DNA of 64,000 bases from Helopsaltes ochotensis. Taxonomy: Eukaryota > Chordata > Aves > Passeriformes > Locustellidae. Location: positions 118,925-182,924 of the forward strand of contig VXBM01001337.1 of assembly GCA_013400155.1 (NCBI GenBank), in the 5' to 3' direction. Below the pieces are notes generated by a model. That model did not search any database, was not told the origin of the DNA, and saw only the letters and a list, made by a program, of their open reading frames with translations. Position 1 is the first letter of the stretch. Each line of letters opens with the position of its first letter. Below, piece after piece: positions 51,127-62,030 of this stretch. The translations under genes and the position numbers were made by a program.

Positions 51127-51237
51127 AAGCAAAAATAAAACAAAAACAAAAACACCAAAACAAAACAAAAAAACCCCACAAAAAACCCCCACAAACCAAG
51201 ACCAAAAAAAACCCATAAAACCAAAACCAACAAAAAA
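51127..51237. repeat. A/C-rich low-complexity tract
   Basis: About 110 bases made almost entirely of A and C (caaaa, cccca and accaaa units). It creates a spurious phenylalanine- and tryptophan-rich frame on the minus strand (51065-51286). No retrotransposon body was recognised next to it. Confidence 0.9.
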
Positions 51238-53055
51238 GTGTGTCAATATCTCTGCCTGCATATAAAGGAAAGACATGAAATTTCAATATTTAATTTTCAC
51301 TCAGATATCTAGATCTTGAATGTTGGAAATGATAGGCAATCACTTCCATTCTTCAGGCCAGAAAAATGAAAGGTAAGGACTTCTTAATGCAGAAATTAAA
51401 AGCATAAAATGTGAACTTTTTCATTTTTCCTGACAGTAGTCATGTGCCTTTGTGCTTGCAGCTGCGTTTTGGAATTTACATTCTTTTCAGAGATAGGTCT
51501 GCTAGTGCCAGACTACAGCTATGGAGGGACAGATGGATTTGCAGAACATCCACATAAAATAGAAAAGCAGCATTGGAGCACACCATGCATTACAAAATCA
51601 TAAATGTGTGACTTTTCCTTTATTGTTAGATTAGAGCAAAAGCTTTAACTCTTAGGTCAGATTATTTCAAACCCATAAGAGTTAGCAACAAAATCCTCTA
51701 GAGTTATTTGGAAAATACTATTTTTCTTGTGGCAGAGGGCTTTTGTCTTGTTTTGTTTTGTGGTGTTTTGACAGAATGTCAGAATTCATTTCCTAACACA
51801 GTGAAATAACTCCATAGGAAAGGAATGTTAAAAATATGTATTTAGTTTTGATTTGTTAGATACTTGATTTGTTTGGCTGAAGTTTTGATTTTTAGATGAT
51901 TATTCCTACTCAGCAGGTTATCTTTGTGGAGACATGTAGAATCAGCATACCCATAGTATATATGATCTGCAACAAGTAGATTTTATGCATAAAGCACAAG
52001 AGTCCTTGGTACTTTGTGAGTTTTACTTTACCGTGAACTGTCACATTCAGTTTGCCCTAAGAAGCACAAAGGGTTTCTTTTCCTGCTTCTGAGCGGTGGT
52101 GGTCACAACAAGGATAAGTTCATTAATTCAACGAGGATTGAGACAAGATAACACAGTGGCTCAGAGCTCTGCAACCTCACGATTCCTACTGTTAATGTCT
52201 AGTGATAGCTTTCTCAGTGAAAAGATCAGTATATACCAATTTTAGTTAAACCTTTTTTTTCAGAGAAATTTGAAATATGTTTTCTGGTGTTAAATTTCAA
52301 GTAGGAAACTTTTTATGATCCTCTAGGAACTAGGTACAGATATCTATTATATTAAAGTTTCCTCTTTTGTGTAAAATGTCACCTTCAATAAATAAAAGGT
52401 AGGGAAAGAAGAATCTTTTCTATATTTGCCATAGCAAATGAGAGGAAGTGAAGACAAAAATTCTTGCAAAAAAAAATACAAAGCCGAAAAGCCCATTTCA
52501 TACAGTGACATTACACTATTTACAAACTCATTTGCTGTGTTGTTTTGAAATACCTTGCCCCTATGTTCTAGATTGTTTGATTGTTAACTTCCAGGGAAGT
52601 TACAGAGATAAAAGAAATAGGCTGAAAACCTTCATGATCATTCCTCAGGTTCCTACGTTTCATTGTTCAATATCTGATTTCATGAAGACCCATAAATTAG
52701 GTGTATACCTGAAATTAAAACGTCATTTTTATCTTGTGTCTTCGGTTTTGGTTATTGTTACTTTATTTATATAGGCCATTTTTATGTCCTCAGAGTTTAA
52801 TAAAAACCTTAAAGAGTTTTCCTTTTACAGCCTGAAGAAGCAAAATACTTGTTAAAATAATGTGTTATTTTAAATTTAAAGAGTTCATTGTTTGTGGATT
52901 TTTACTGCCTGTTACTTGTAATGGATGGAAAATTGTTTCCAGTAGCCTTATTTGAGACCAGAGAGCCTTTTGAAGCCTAACATTTCCTTGGAATTCTTCT
53001 ACAAAGAATATATTGAAAACACAAAATTATGTTTACCAGATGCTTTGAAAGATGC
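51238..53055. other. AT-rich DNA, no gene seen
   Basis: A 108-codon plus-strand frame at 52448-52774 has no recognisable domain, and its composition fits AT-rich non-coding DNA. Nothing else is noted. Confidence 0.6.
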
Positions 53056-53131
53056 TTTTTTTATTTTTTTTTTTTTTTTTTTTTTTTTTTGTAACGATGT
53101 TGTGGAATAGAGCAGTAAGACTGTTTTTATT
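53056..53131 (-). other. Poly(T) with upstream signal: candidate retrocopy 3' end
   Basis: The plus strand has seven T, one A and twenty-seven T (53056-53090). On the minus strand this is a poly(A) tail, and an AATAAA lies 35 nt upstream of it (53126-53131), close to the 10-30 nt normal for a cleaved mRNA. That is the layout of a reverse-transcribed mRNA end. The body, if any, would lie above 53131, where I recognise no coding sequence. No matching target duplication of the bases before 53056 was found by eye. A simple poly(T) expansion is an equal alternative. Confidence 0.3.
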
Positions 53132-54192
53132 CATTTAATGTTGGGGAGATTATCTGTCCAGTTTTTCCACAAATGAATAGAACATGGAAAGAAAGACTTT
53201 TCTGTTCTCTGAAACCAATAGGACTTAGAAACTTTTATATTAAATAGTTACATGCTGAACTAAAGAAGTATGGAAATTTTCACTTGAATTCACCACAATC
53301 TTTAGAATTAGGGTTCTAATCAGTCATTAGAATCACTAACATGAAATAAAGCAACCAAGGAGGAAGTCCTCCTAAACTAAAAGCTTGGCTTTTGATTGTC
53401 ATTCATCATTACTTGAATCGTAGGAATTCTAAGACCTGTATTATTCTTTTATGAAGAATCCAATGGATCTCTGTGACACTACTGGTGCCAAGGGATGGAG
53501 TGCATGCACCAGTAACCTGTTTTGCAATCTTTAATATAATAGGAGGAAAATGAAGAACAGTGAAAGTAAATATGAATGTCTCCTTATTCTTACAAAATAT
53601 AGCACAGCTCTAAAACTGAGATAGAATGAAATTCAAAGACAAATGGGTGATTAACAAACCAAACAAGATCAAACCCTAAAATAATGTGCACATTTAACTG
53701 CATAAGAGATCCCTTTTTGCTGTCACTAATCATCAGTCTGGAAATGATCATCTAAGTGTATAAGCCAACCTCTACTGCCATTTATCTCTAATTTCTATCT
53801 GTGACAAACAGAAACTTGTATCCAGGAGAGAGTTCATAGATACACTTGGACTTAGAACAAAAGGATAAATGAACAACCTTCTACAAGGCCCCCACATACA
53901 TTATGGAATAACTTACCATTTAAAATATAACCCACTTCTAAAAAAGTTTTTTAAAGTTTGATTTAATTCTTTTCATTTTCTTAAATTTTGCCTATCAAAA
54001 CCACAGGCAAATCTTCTACTGAGGTTTGCTGAACGTATGAGGGCAGATATGATGCACAGAAACCTTAGTGACAGACATTCTGGACAACTTTAGTCTCATT
54101 GGAAAATCTTGTTAAACACAGTAAGCTCAAAAGGAAAGAATGCAGAATTTCCAAGATCTTAGTTTATTCCATTCATGAAATGTGAGAAGTTT

Positions 54193-54210
54193 CAGCATTT
54201 ACAAATGCTG
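54193..54210. repeat. Perfect 8-bp inverted repeat
   Basis: cagcattt and aaatgctg face each other across two bases. It is short and probably incidental. Confidence 0.7.
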
Positions 54211-57013
54211 CGCTATTTACCTTTAACAGCAACAGTGAAAGAGCAGGTGAGATCTGTATTCTGAATAAATCCCATATTGAATGTGTTTAGTTTGCCAATT
54301 ACTTTTCTTCCCTAATGCTAGTTCCCTGATAATGGACATTCTGCAGGATAGAGCAAACCTTTGCTCTTCTATCATGCTCAGATTATTCCTCAAGGAAAAA
54401 AAATCTATTAACTAGCAAGATGGGTCCAGATGTTACTTTCAGATTCTCCTGTGCTGGTGACATCCATGTGGTGGAAAAAAACACAGATGTTTTGTCAGCA
54501 TTTTAGCTGAATCTTTGAAATTTGTAGTTAAGGGAAGCTGAAGCATGGTAGAATTGCATTTTAAGAAGCTGGTTATTTTCCATTTCAGCTGTGTATTAAA
54601 GTTCTACAGATACACAAAGAAGGAAAGAAGGGCAAATTTCCCTGGAAACTTGAGAAGCTTTTTTTCAGAGTATTACAGATTTGAAGGAATTACAAAGCAT
54701 CAAAGTAATTCACAATAAAATGTTTGCATTAATTTTTTTTTCTTAAATTGAAAGGATTTTTTTCTCATTGTGTATTCTCTTTAATATAGCCATTTCTGCA
54801 GTAACACATTACTCTGAGTTTTCTGTGACGCTGCTCAAAGAATATTTGTTTTAGAAATGTCATTATATTCCTTTTTTTTTTTTTGTAAAGGCAAGTAAAA
54901 GCAACTATTCAAATTTCAAGTCTGCATTGAAATCCTGGTTCATTATATATTGCATTGCAGTGGTTACTCATCAAAGTGAGTTCTACCATATTAATTTTAA
55001 TGTGTTCTAAATTGGTTGTTAAAACCTTGATGTTACAATAATTTTGCACTGAATGAGAAGGGTGTGATTTTACCTAATCGTTGTGAATTAGAAAACAAAC
55101 TGGATATTATTCCAAGAACAAATGGAGATTGAAAGGCTGGATAAATTCTCTATTATATTTCAGATAATTAGCATTTATAATAGAGGAGAACTAATGATCT
55201 AAAGGAAGGAAATTTTTATGATGTACAGCTATAACTTCGTATAGAAGTAACAACGTTAGCTGTAATGTAAATTCCTGATAACTATGCGTAATATAATGGG
55301 ATCATATTAGAATGAGGAATATATAAGAAATATTTGTGGCATATTCTTGATTTGAATAAATATGTATTAGTCAGAGATATAGGGTTATATGAGTTAAAAA
55401 AAACCCCCAAACCTGCTTGAAATGCAAAGCTTCATTTTATTTAAGAATCTCAGTAACCTACTAATTCAATAAAATTTATAATTCTAATTTTTGTTTAGGA
55501 CTGCCAGTATTCATTAATGATGAAGGGTTTTTTTTTCAGTTAAAGCCAATAAGGCAACTTTTTACACAGCCCAAATTTAAGGTCTTGGAAAAAAAAGAGA
55601 TGGCCAGCAAAATTGAATTCAAAGGTGAGAATTGGTGTCAGAGACCTAACTCAACCTCAGAGTGAATAGACAGAATAACCCATTTTACTTGTGTAACCAT
55701 GATGTGCCATGTTGAGAGCTTCTTGTGCCTTCAGTATATAACTGCCTTTCTGTGGAAATAAGAAAAAAAAGGCACAAGTGCATTTGTAAGTGAGCAAAAG
55801 CGAACACTGTGATAGCGGAATGATTTTGTCAACTAAATCCTATTATAGAGTCAATTTGGAATAGCAGAACTAGAAGAAAAATCTATAAATGTACTGGATG
55901 AATCAATAAAAATCAAAATTATTGCAGCTTCAGTAGATTTCTTCATCAGAGCAACAGGCCTGCTAAAACAATAGCTTCAAAAGACCCCCACAAAAAAATA
56001 TTAGTGGTGCTTATTGGTTTCCAAAACCAAGACCTAGATACTACTGTTCTCCTTATTGAGTGCATTTGGCTGGTTCATATGGCAGGAACAAAGCTAAAAG
56101 CTTCAGGCTCCATGAATGAATCTCTCCTGGCAGTTTCAGAGCTTTCCATCCTCCTGCCTCTCTCTTGATGGACCATTGCTACTCTCTGCTAATCTGCAGA
56201 TGTGTCTACAGCCATTTCTCTTCTGCCATGTGTGGGTACCCCAGTCAGGCGTGCCTGACTCTGGGCTTGCCAGAGTAATCCACACCAGCTGCTACCAGCC
56301 ACACTGTCAAAGAAACAGCTCAATAAGCCTATGATGGAGGAACTCCTTTTCAAAGTACTTGAGAGCTTTAATGGTACAAACTCTATTTCTCACCAGTAAT
56401 TTATGTCTTGTGACAATCTTCAAGTTGGAGCTTGCAATATTGTCATGAAACAGAGGAAAGACAAAATCACTCTGGAAGAAAGACTATTAAGAACATGCTT
56501 GCATAGCATATAGTAAAGAGTAAAATTGTGTTGATTGCACAGAAAAAATGTAATTGACACATAAAGAATATTGTTTTTCTAGAGATAAAGATCATTCTTT
56601 CACTGGAGTAGGTGTGTATACATCCATTGTATACAAAATTGCATGAACCAGCTTGTGACTCTGACCTCACAATCAAAAATCAATATCCTGTGGCCAAATG
56701 TCCCTTAGAATGACAGAGATTTTGCACAAAAAAATCTATTTGTTAATTCAGTTCTCCAATTAAACAATATATTTACAGAAATATAAGAGCAGAAACCTAT
56801 AGATACTCTAGGAAGATGAAACGTTATCCTCAAGGATAAAGTCACTGGCATTTTTTAATGTCCATTTCAAAACTGAATTTTCTCTGTGTTCTGCTAGCTA
56901 CAGCAATGAAAGAGATTCTGATTCTTCTGTGACTGCTGGCAAGTAAAGCATGAATTACGTATGTTCGTTCAGTGCTTCACACCAAGAAGACAGTGAGTGC
57001 TCTTTGTTTATAG

Positions 57014-57058
57014 GTGGTTTTTTTTTTGTTGTTGGGTTGTTTTTTGTTTTTTGTCTTT
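57014..57058. repeat. T/G-rich low-complexity tract
   Basis: Imperfect T/G run (ttttttgttgttgggttg-type units), similar in style to the tracts at 35718 and 45054. Confidence 0.85.
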
Positions 57059-57098
57059 AATTGTTTGTGAACAAGTAAAGATAATGAAGAGGTAGAAC

Positions 57099-57136
57099 CA
57101 GGAAATAGCAGGAATATTTCCAGTCAGGAAATAGCA
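57099..57136. repeat. 12-bp direct repeat
   Basis: caggaaatagca occurs at 57099-57110 and 57125-57136. Confidence 0.85.
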
Positions 57137-59245
57137 ATTGAGAAAGACTTTGGGCTGTCTTCAATGGGAGGAACTATTTCACAGACAGGAAAGCACAAAA
57201 TAAGACCAAACTAGGGAAAAGAAACATTTCTCTATCATATACTTTGTCTGCTTACACTGTAGAATTTGTGGTTCTTAATGCTTGCATTTTGGGAAGTAGG
57301 CAAGCAGGAAGACATTTGTGTGGAATAGAGGACTATTTAAAGGCCAGAGCAATTAAAAATTAAATATTTTTGAGAGTTCTTAAAAAACAAGTAATCTATT
57401 AGCAGCAACTGTTAGGATTCCAGGGGAAATAGGGTTTGGTTTTTTTTTCTGTTAAGAAATCTTTTTCTTAAATACTAAACTTTGTTTCCAGTGAAGTAAA
57501 AAATTTAAGCCACAAACACATCTTGTTATATCTTTTCTATATCTTCAAAATATGACATTTAAATGAAATTTAGTGAAAATATTTGTTCCAATTGTAAACA
57601 TACCTAGGATACCAAGTTTCATCCTATAGCAAATTTTTATGTCTAGAGCTAAAAAAGCAATGAAAAGATAGTTCTACACAGGAATATTGACGAAACAGTA
57701 ATTCCAGTGAAGAGGTAAAATAGTACTCTAATATCAGCTAGCAGAGCATTAAAACCCACAAAATTGTGGTTTTGTGCACCATAATATTTAATATTTTTCA
57801 ATCTCATTATGAGTGAATCTCATCATAGTATCATGAATGTTCATCTTATTATGAATGAAAATTACTTGTCTTTTGCTAATTTTGCAAGTTTTTATTTTTA
57901 TTTTGAACATATTACGTTTATATTCATCCATTATATATTACATATCTTTAAATACATATAATTAACATGTATTTTATATCTTGTCAAGCATCCAGCCAAC
58001 AGAGGAAATATTTGCCTACAAGATCAGTCTAAAAAGTTTTTTAACATTAAATTAGAGTAATTTTTATTTTTTGAATGAGTGAGAAAAAGAAGGTGAGGGA
58101 AGGGCATAATTCTGGTTGCTAAAATAAATTTATTCTTTATTGTTCAGTACCACATGTGAAATAGCAGAAAAAAAATTGTATTTGCCTTGTGTTCATAGAA
58201 ATATTAAGGACTTATGTGCTTACACAAAAGCCTTATTTAGTTCTCCTTTTCTTAATAACATGAAATGTATTAATGTTGAAAGGCCACCAAGTTTTCAGAA
58301 ATAATGAGCTCTGAAGTTTCCAAAGTCATCTAACCAATACTCAGCTGCGTCTTAATGATGAATAACTAGGCCAATCTTTTTTTGGTAACACAGAGCTAGG
58401 GATAAAACTTGGCCAAGCCAGAAGGAAAATGAAAGAGAAGCTTTGTGAGCCCGTTTACACTCCCTCTGCACACCATCCACTAGATTGCTGTGTTGCTTCC
58501 AAGTCTGCTGAGCCAGGTACTCTGAGCTATCCCTCCCTCCCTGTTCTGTGTCCAATACATTTCCTGGCCTCAGGTTGTCCGTTTATGATTTCTTCCCAGA
58601 AACAAGACGTCACAGCCCAGCTGCTCTAGACTTCATAATTAAGGCTGTCTGCTCCATTTTCCTGCCACCTTAAATGTACCTTTTCCCAAAACCTTACACT
58701 CAGTTCTTCAGGAGCTTGAGTTTAGGGCAAGATGCTTCCATCTGAGCACACCATTGCATATGAAATGAATAAACATAGTCAGATGAGAGGCTAAACTGAG
58801 GTGCATGTGTTTGTGTTCTTCAGATAGACTCTCTGTTCTGGAGCACGTAGTGGCTGGATAGAGGTAATCTGCAGATGTTCACAAAGTCTCCTCACTTGCC
58901 TTTATTTGCAGCTTTCAGCAGTAATATCCAGCTCTGTAAAACTTTTTTTTCCCCTTTTCTTTTTCCAAATGCTTTTGCATCATGGGTATGAATTCACAGA
59001 TGTGCTCTTCACAGATTTTTTTCAGTACCGAAGGTGCAGACTGCTAGAACTTGCTAGGTGATAGCAACTGCCTTTACCAGAATATTTTACTTTGTGCAGT
59101 AAATTAGTCTAGTATATTTTAAGGTCTCCAAACCCCATCAAAATCAGAGCTTGACATATAAAAGCACTAGAGAGTCACTGGGGAAATGGATAAATGGGAT
59201 GTCAGCATAATGTGTGTTGATGCATTTCTCTATTTAGACAAACAT

Positions 59246-59269
59246 TTGTTGTAATTCAAATTACAACAA
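59246..59269. repeat. Perfect 11-bp inverted repeat (24-bp palindrome)
   Basis: Arms ttgttgtaatt and aattacaacaa are exact reverse complements separated by the bases ca. The centre, TAATTCAAATTA, pairs two homeodomain-type cores four bases apart. Confidence 0.9.
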
Positions 59270-61535
59270 TTAAACTCCTCCCTACTTTTCATTGTAAAGA
59301 TGGAATTTGATTTTCTTACAGTTATTTCAGGCTTCTCCACTCAATTATTAAAAAAAAGTAACATGAAGGGTACTTATAAATTCTTTGGGAAATTCTAGGA
59401 GGTTTTAATGCTGTTTGTTATTATACCTTTATGCCACCGTTGTGAATTCAGTGTAAAGGTTTCCTTAAGCTGAAAGGGATACATATTTAAAACACAACAT
59501 ATGAATTTAGCTATATTAGCCCTGTTTAAGTAAGTAAAACATTTAAATCCTCATATACCTTTTTGAGAACATAACTAGTTTTGTTAGAATACAGGGGTAG
59601 CTTGATTGTTTCAATGCCTTAAAAGGGAGAATTATATGAACAGAAGATGTTTTCAGTTTTGATCAACTTGATGTTTGCAAAGGCTATGTGGAGAAAGATA
59701 TAAGTTAAGCACTTTTGAACAAGTACAAATCAAATTATACACATGTTTTTAATAGAAATGTAATATGTAAAGTCAGAAAATCATAAAAATACATTGGTTT
59801 AACTTTTGGTCAATCTGTTGAAATCAAACTGAATGAATTCTAACTAGAAATTTTTAACTAGTTGTCCCTCTAATATAGACTCCTGTGAGGATGTAAATCA
59901 GCCTCTAGGGTGTATGTTGTATAACTGTGAACTGGAAAAGAAATTTGACAACTTTGAACAGGTGTGATGTTAGCAATTACTTTGTTCTGAAATGGAAAAG
60001 AATCAAAGCGGTGCTTTGGGTTAGGAAGCTAACCCAGCCTGAAATTCCACAGTAATATAAAACCAGATGCTGTAATGTCTTGGACTCTACTGTAAGAGAT
60101 GAAGATAATTCAGGGCCTGTGGAAACTTTAAAAAAAGTCACTTTTTTTCTGGCCACTACTGTAACGCAGATGTGTTGGTCAGCCATAGTCTAGATTTTAG
60201 GTAGATTGTCAGTGATGTTAAGGAAGTTTAGCCTAGATTTATTTTCTTGCAATATGTCACATAAAGGATATTATATGCAACTTTCCCAAACACATTTTCT
60301 CCCAAGCAGGAGAGATTCAGCTCATTCCTCTCCACAGTGAATACAAATTCAACACTTTCATCATGTCATGCTGAGTTTGTCTCAGAATCTTGTACAATGA
60401 TCCACAGTTTTAAAAGCAATAATTAGTCTGTCTCACTTTATAAAAACAAAAAAAACATTGTGAGGGTGTATTTTCCATTATATGGTCATTCTCAAAGTCC
60501 TGAAGCAAGGTTTCATGGCATGAACACAGAGGTTTGTTTAAGAATCATTTTTAGACTAGTCTTATTGAGCAATAAGAAATAATACATTCCGTATAAGGAG
60601 CAAAGACCTCAGATTTGGAATGTCAGCACATAATAACCTTGTCTAGACCTGTATCACCAGTCAGACACACAACTGATAGCCAAGTGTGACTTACAGAGGA
60701 CTTTCTTTAAGCTGCCAAGTAATTTCCAGGTTCTTCTACCAGTCCTGCCAGGCTGTCTTTGCTGAGGTGAGTCAGCACAAGTCAAGCCCAAAGGAAAAGC
60801 AGCTTCTCAGGATTTCTTTTTTTTTTCAGGACAACTGAATCAGGAAGAACTGACTAGCAGAGACATGTTCTAGTTGGAAGATGGATTTGAGTTTAAACCA
60901 AAGGAAAACAGAAGAAACCAAACAAAAATAATCCATCAATTTTCCCCAATGCTTAGAATACAGCAGCGGATGGCTAATTTACAACTATACTACATGATCT
61001 TACATCATGGTTGAAAGTTAATATCTATTTTCTAACCAAGTAGCAAATCTGGAAACAATTTCTAGGTTTCAGGAAATCTTCAAACATGTGTTCTGGGGAT
61101 GATATTGGCTATAATTATCTTCCTCTTCTTTTTAAACTTCCCAATATCTATTTTTACTGTTTCATTTAAAAAAGATTGATATAGAACTAGTGTTGCAACA
61201 ATTTTTTTTTCATAAATTACGTTTTGCTAAATTACTTCAGGGAAGCATACTGAATGCCAACTAAATATCATGCTTTGAAAGACTGTGTCTAGGAGTTACA
61301 TTCTCATGGACATTTGATTTTAGTGTTGTGCTGGCATGGGAGACTGATGGGCAGTTAATGGCCTTGACTGTGAAGGAACAGCTGGACAAGCCAAGGCCAG
61401 CTCACCCCCCTTTCTGAGACCACATGCATAGTCAAGTGGTTACTGTTCCTCCTGATCAAATGTCTGAACTCCCAAGGCTCAAGAAGACCTACAAAATCAC
61501 ATTATGTGCTTTTATTTTTCTACGCAGATAATGCT
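59270..61535. other. AT-rich DNA, no gene seen
   Basis: No recognisable gene. 'tttttttttcag' at about 60822 is acceptor-like but leads into no meaningful frame. Segment 61320-61490 is less AT-rich and may belong with the adjoining CR1 copy, though I could not align it. Confidence 0.6.
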
Positions 61536-62030
61536 GCTCCTAGTAATAGAATGGACCCTACTATGTCTACATTACTTTTTGCTGGCCCCACTATGAACCC
61601 TTGAGGGACACCATTCATTACTGGGTTCCGCTTGAATCTGAGCCATTGACTCTTAACTCTGTGGACCTGCCATCCTGCCAATTCCTAACCCATCAACAGT
61701 TCCATTTGATGGAAAAGCCATCTTTTTTCAATTTAGAGGTAAGAATATTGGGGTGGGCTGCATTACAGGCCTTAAAGGAGTTTCAAAAGATGACATCCAT
61801 AAATCTTCCCTTGTCCACTGAAGAAAAGCTTCACCATAAAAGGCCACTAAGTCAGGTGATGAAGCCATGTGTTCAGCTCCCTGTCTTCCATATGTTTTGT
61901 TACATCTTCCAGGAAATTCTACATCATGCACTTATCAAGCACAGAGGTGATGCTGACTGCTTGGGAAAACCGCTGCTCATCGGTGAAACCTGCCACAACC
62001 CAGGTGTTCTGTCTGTTTGCCAGCTGGTTC
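61536..62030 (-). mobile_element. CR1 LINE, internal reverse-transcriptase fragment
   Basis: Plus-strand blocks give the reverse complement of the CR1 reverse-transcriptase coding region in collinear order: 'gtctacattactttttgctgg', 'cccttgagggacaccattca', 'ctgagccattgactcttaac', 'tcttcccttgtccactgaag', 'aaaaggccactaagtcagg' and 'gatgctgactgcttggg'. The element therefore lies on the minus strand, truncated at both ends. It covers an earlier part of the enzyme than the plus-strand copy at 40566. Divergence and small deletions show it is old. Confidence 0.85.
61728..61931 (-). pseudogene. CR1 reverse-transcriptase remnant, motif A lost
   Basis: A 67-codon minus-strand open stretch preserves the part of CR1 reverse transcriptase just before and into the palm. 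A 'DLVAFYGEA' block (near residues 27-35) and 'QWTREDLWMSS' correspond to the conserved lead-in to motif A. Directly after this, where the family has the aromatic-Leu-Asp stretch with the first catalytic aspartate, the sequence is shortened by roughly 18 bases and leaves that frame. The enzyme is thus broken at its active site as well as truncated. The 145-codon plus-strand frame over the same interval (61601-62038) is antisense to this remnant and is not a gene. Confidence 0.7.

Larger units (their letters stand above)
53132..59245. other. Long AT-rich gene-free stretch
   Basis: Ordinary AT-rich DNA with a 13-base poly(T) at 54872-54884, a 12-base direct repeat near 57099/57125 and a T/G-rich tract at 57014-57058. 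Segment 56100-56340 is less AT-rich, and its 72-codon frame matches nothing I know. Confidence 0.6.

Noticed and set aside
51065..51286. Hydrophobic Phe/Trp-rich minus-strand frame resembling a membrane protein
   Set aside because: Produced entirely by the A/C-rich tract. No real protein features.
55231..55243. Thirteen bases identical to one arm of the phage P1 loxP site (ataacttcgtata)
   Set aside because: The opposite arm is absent (the sequence after an 8-base gap is unrelated), so this is a chance half-site and not an engineered or functional recombination site.
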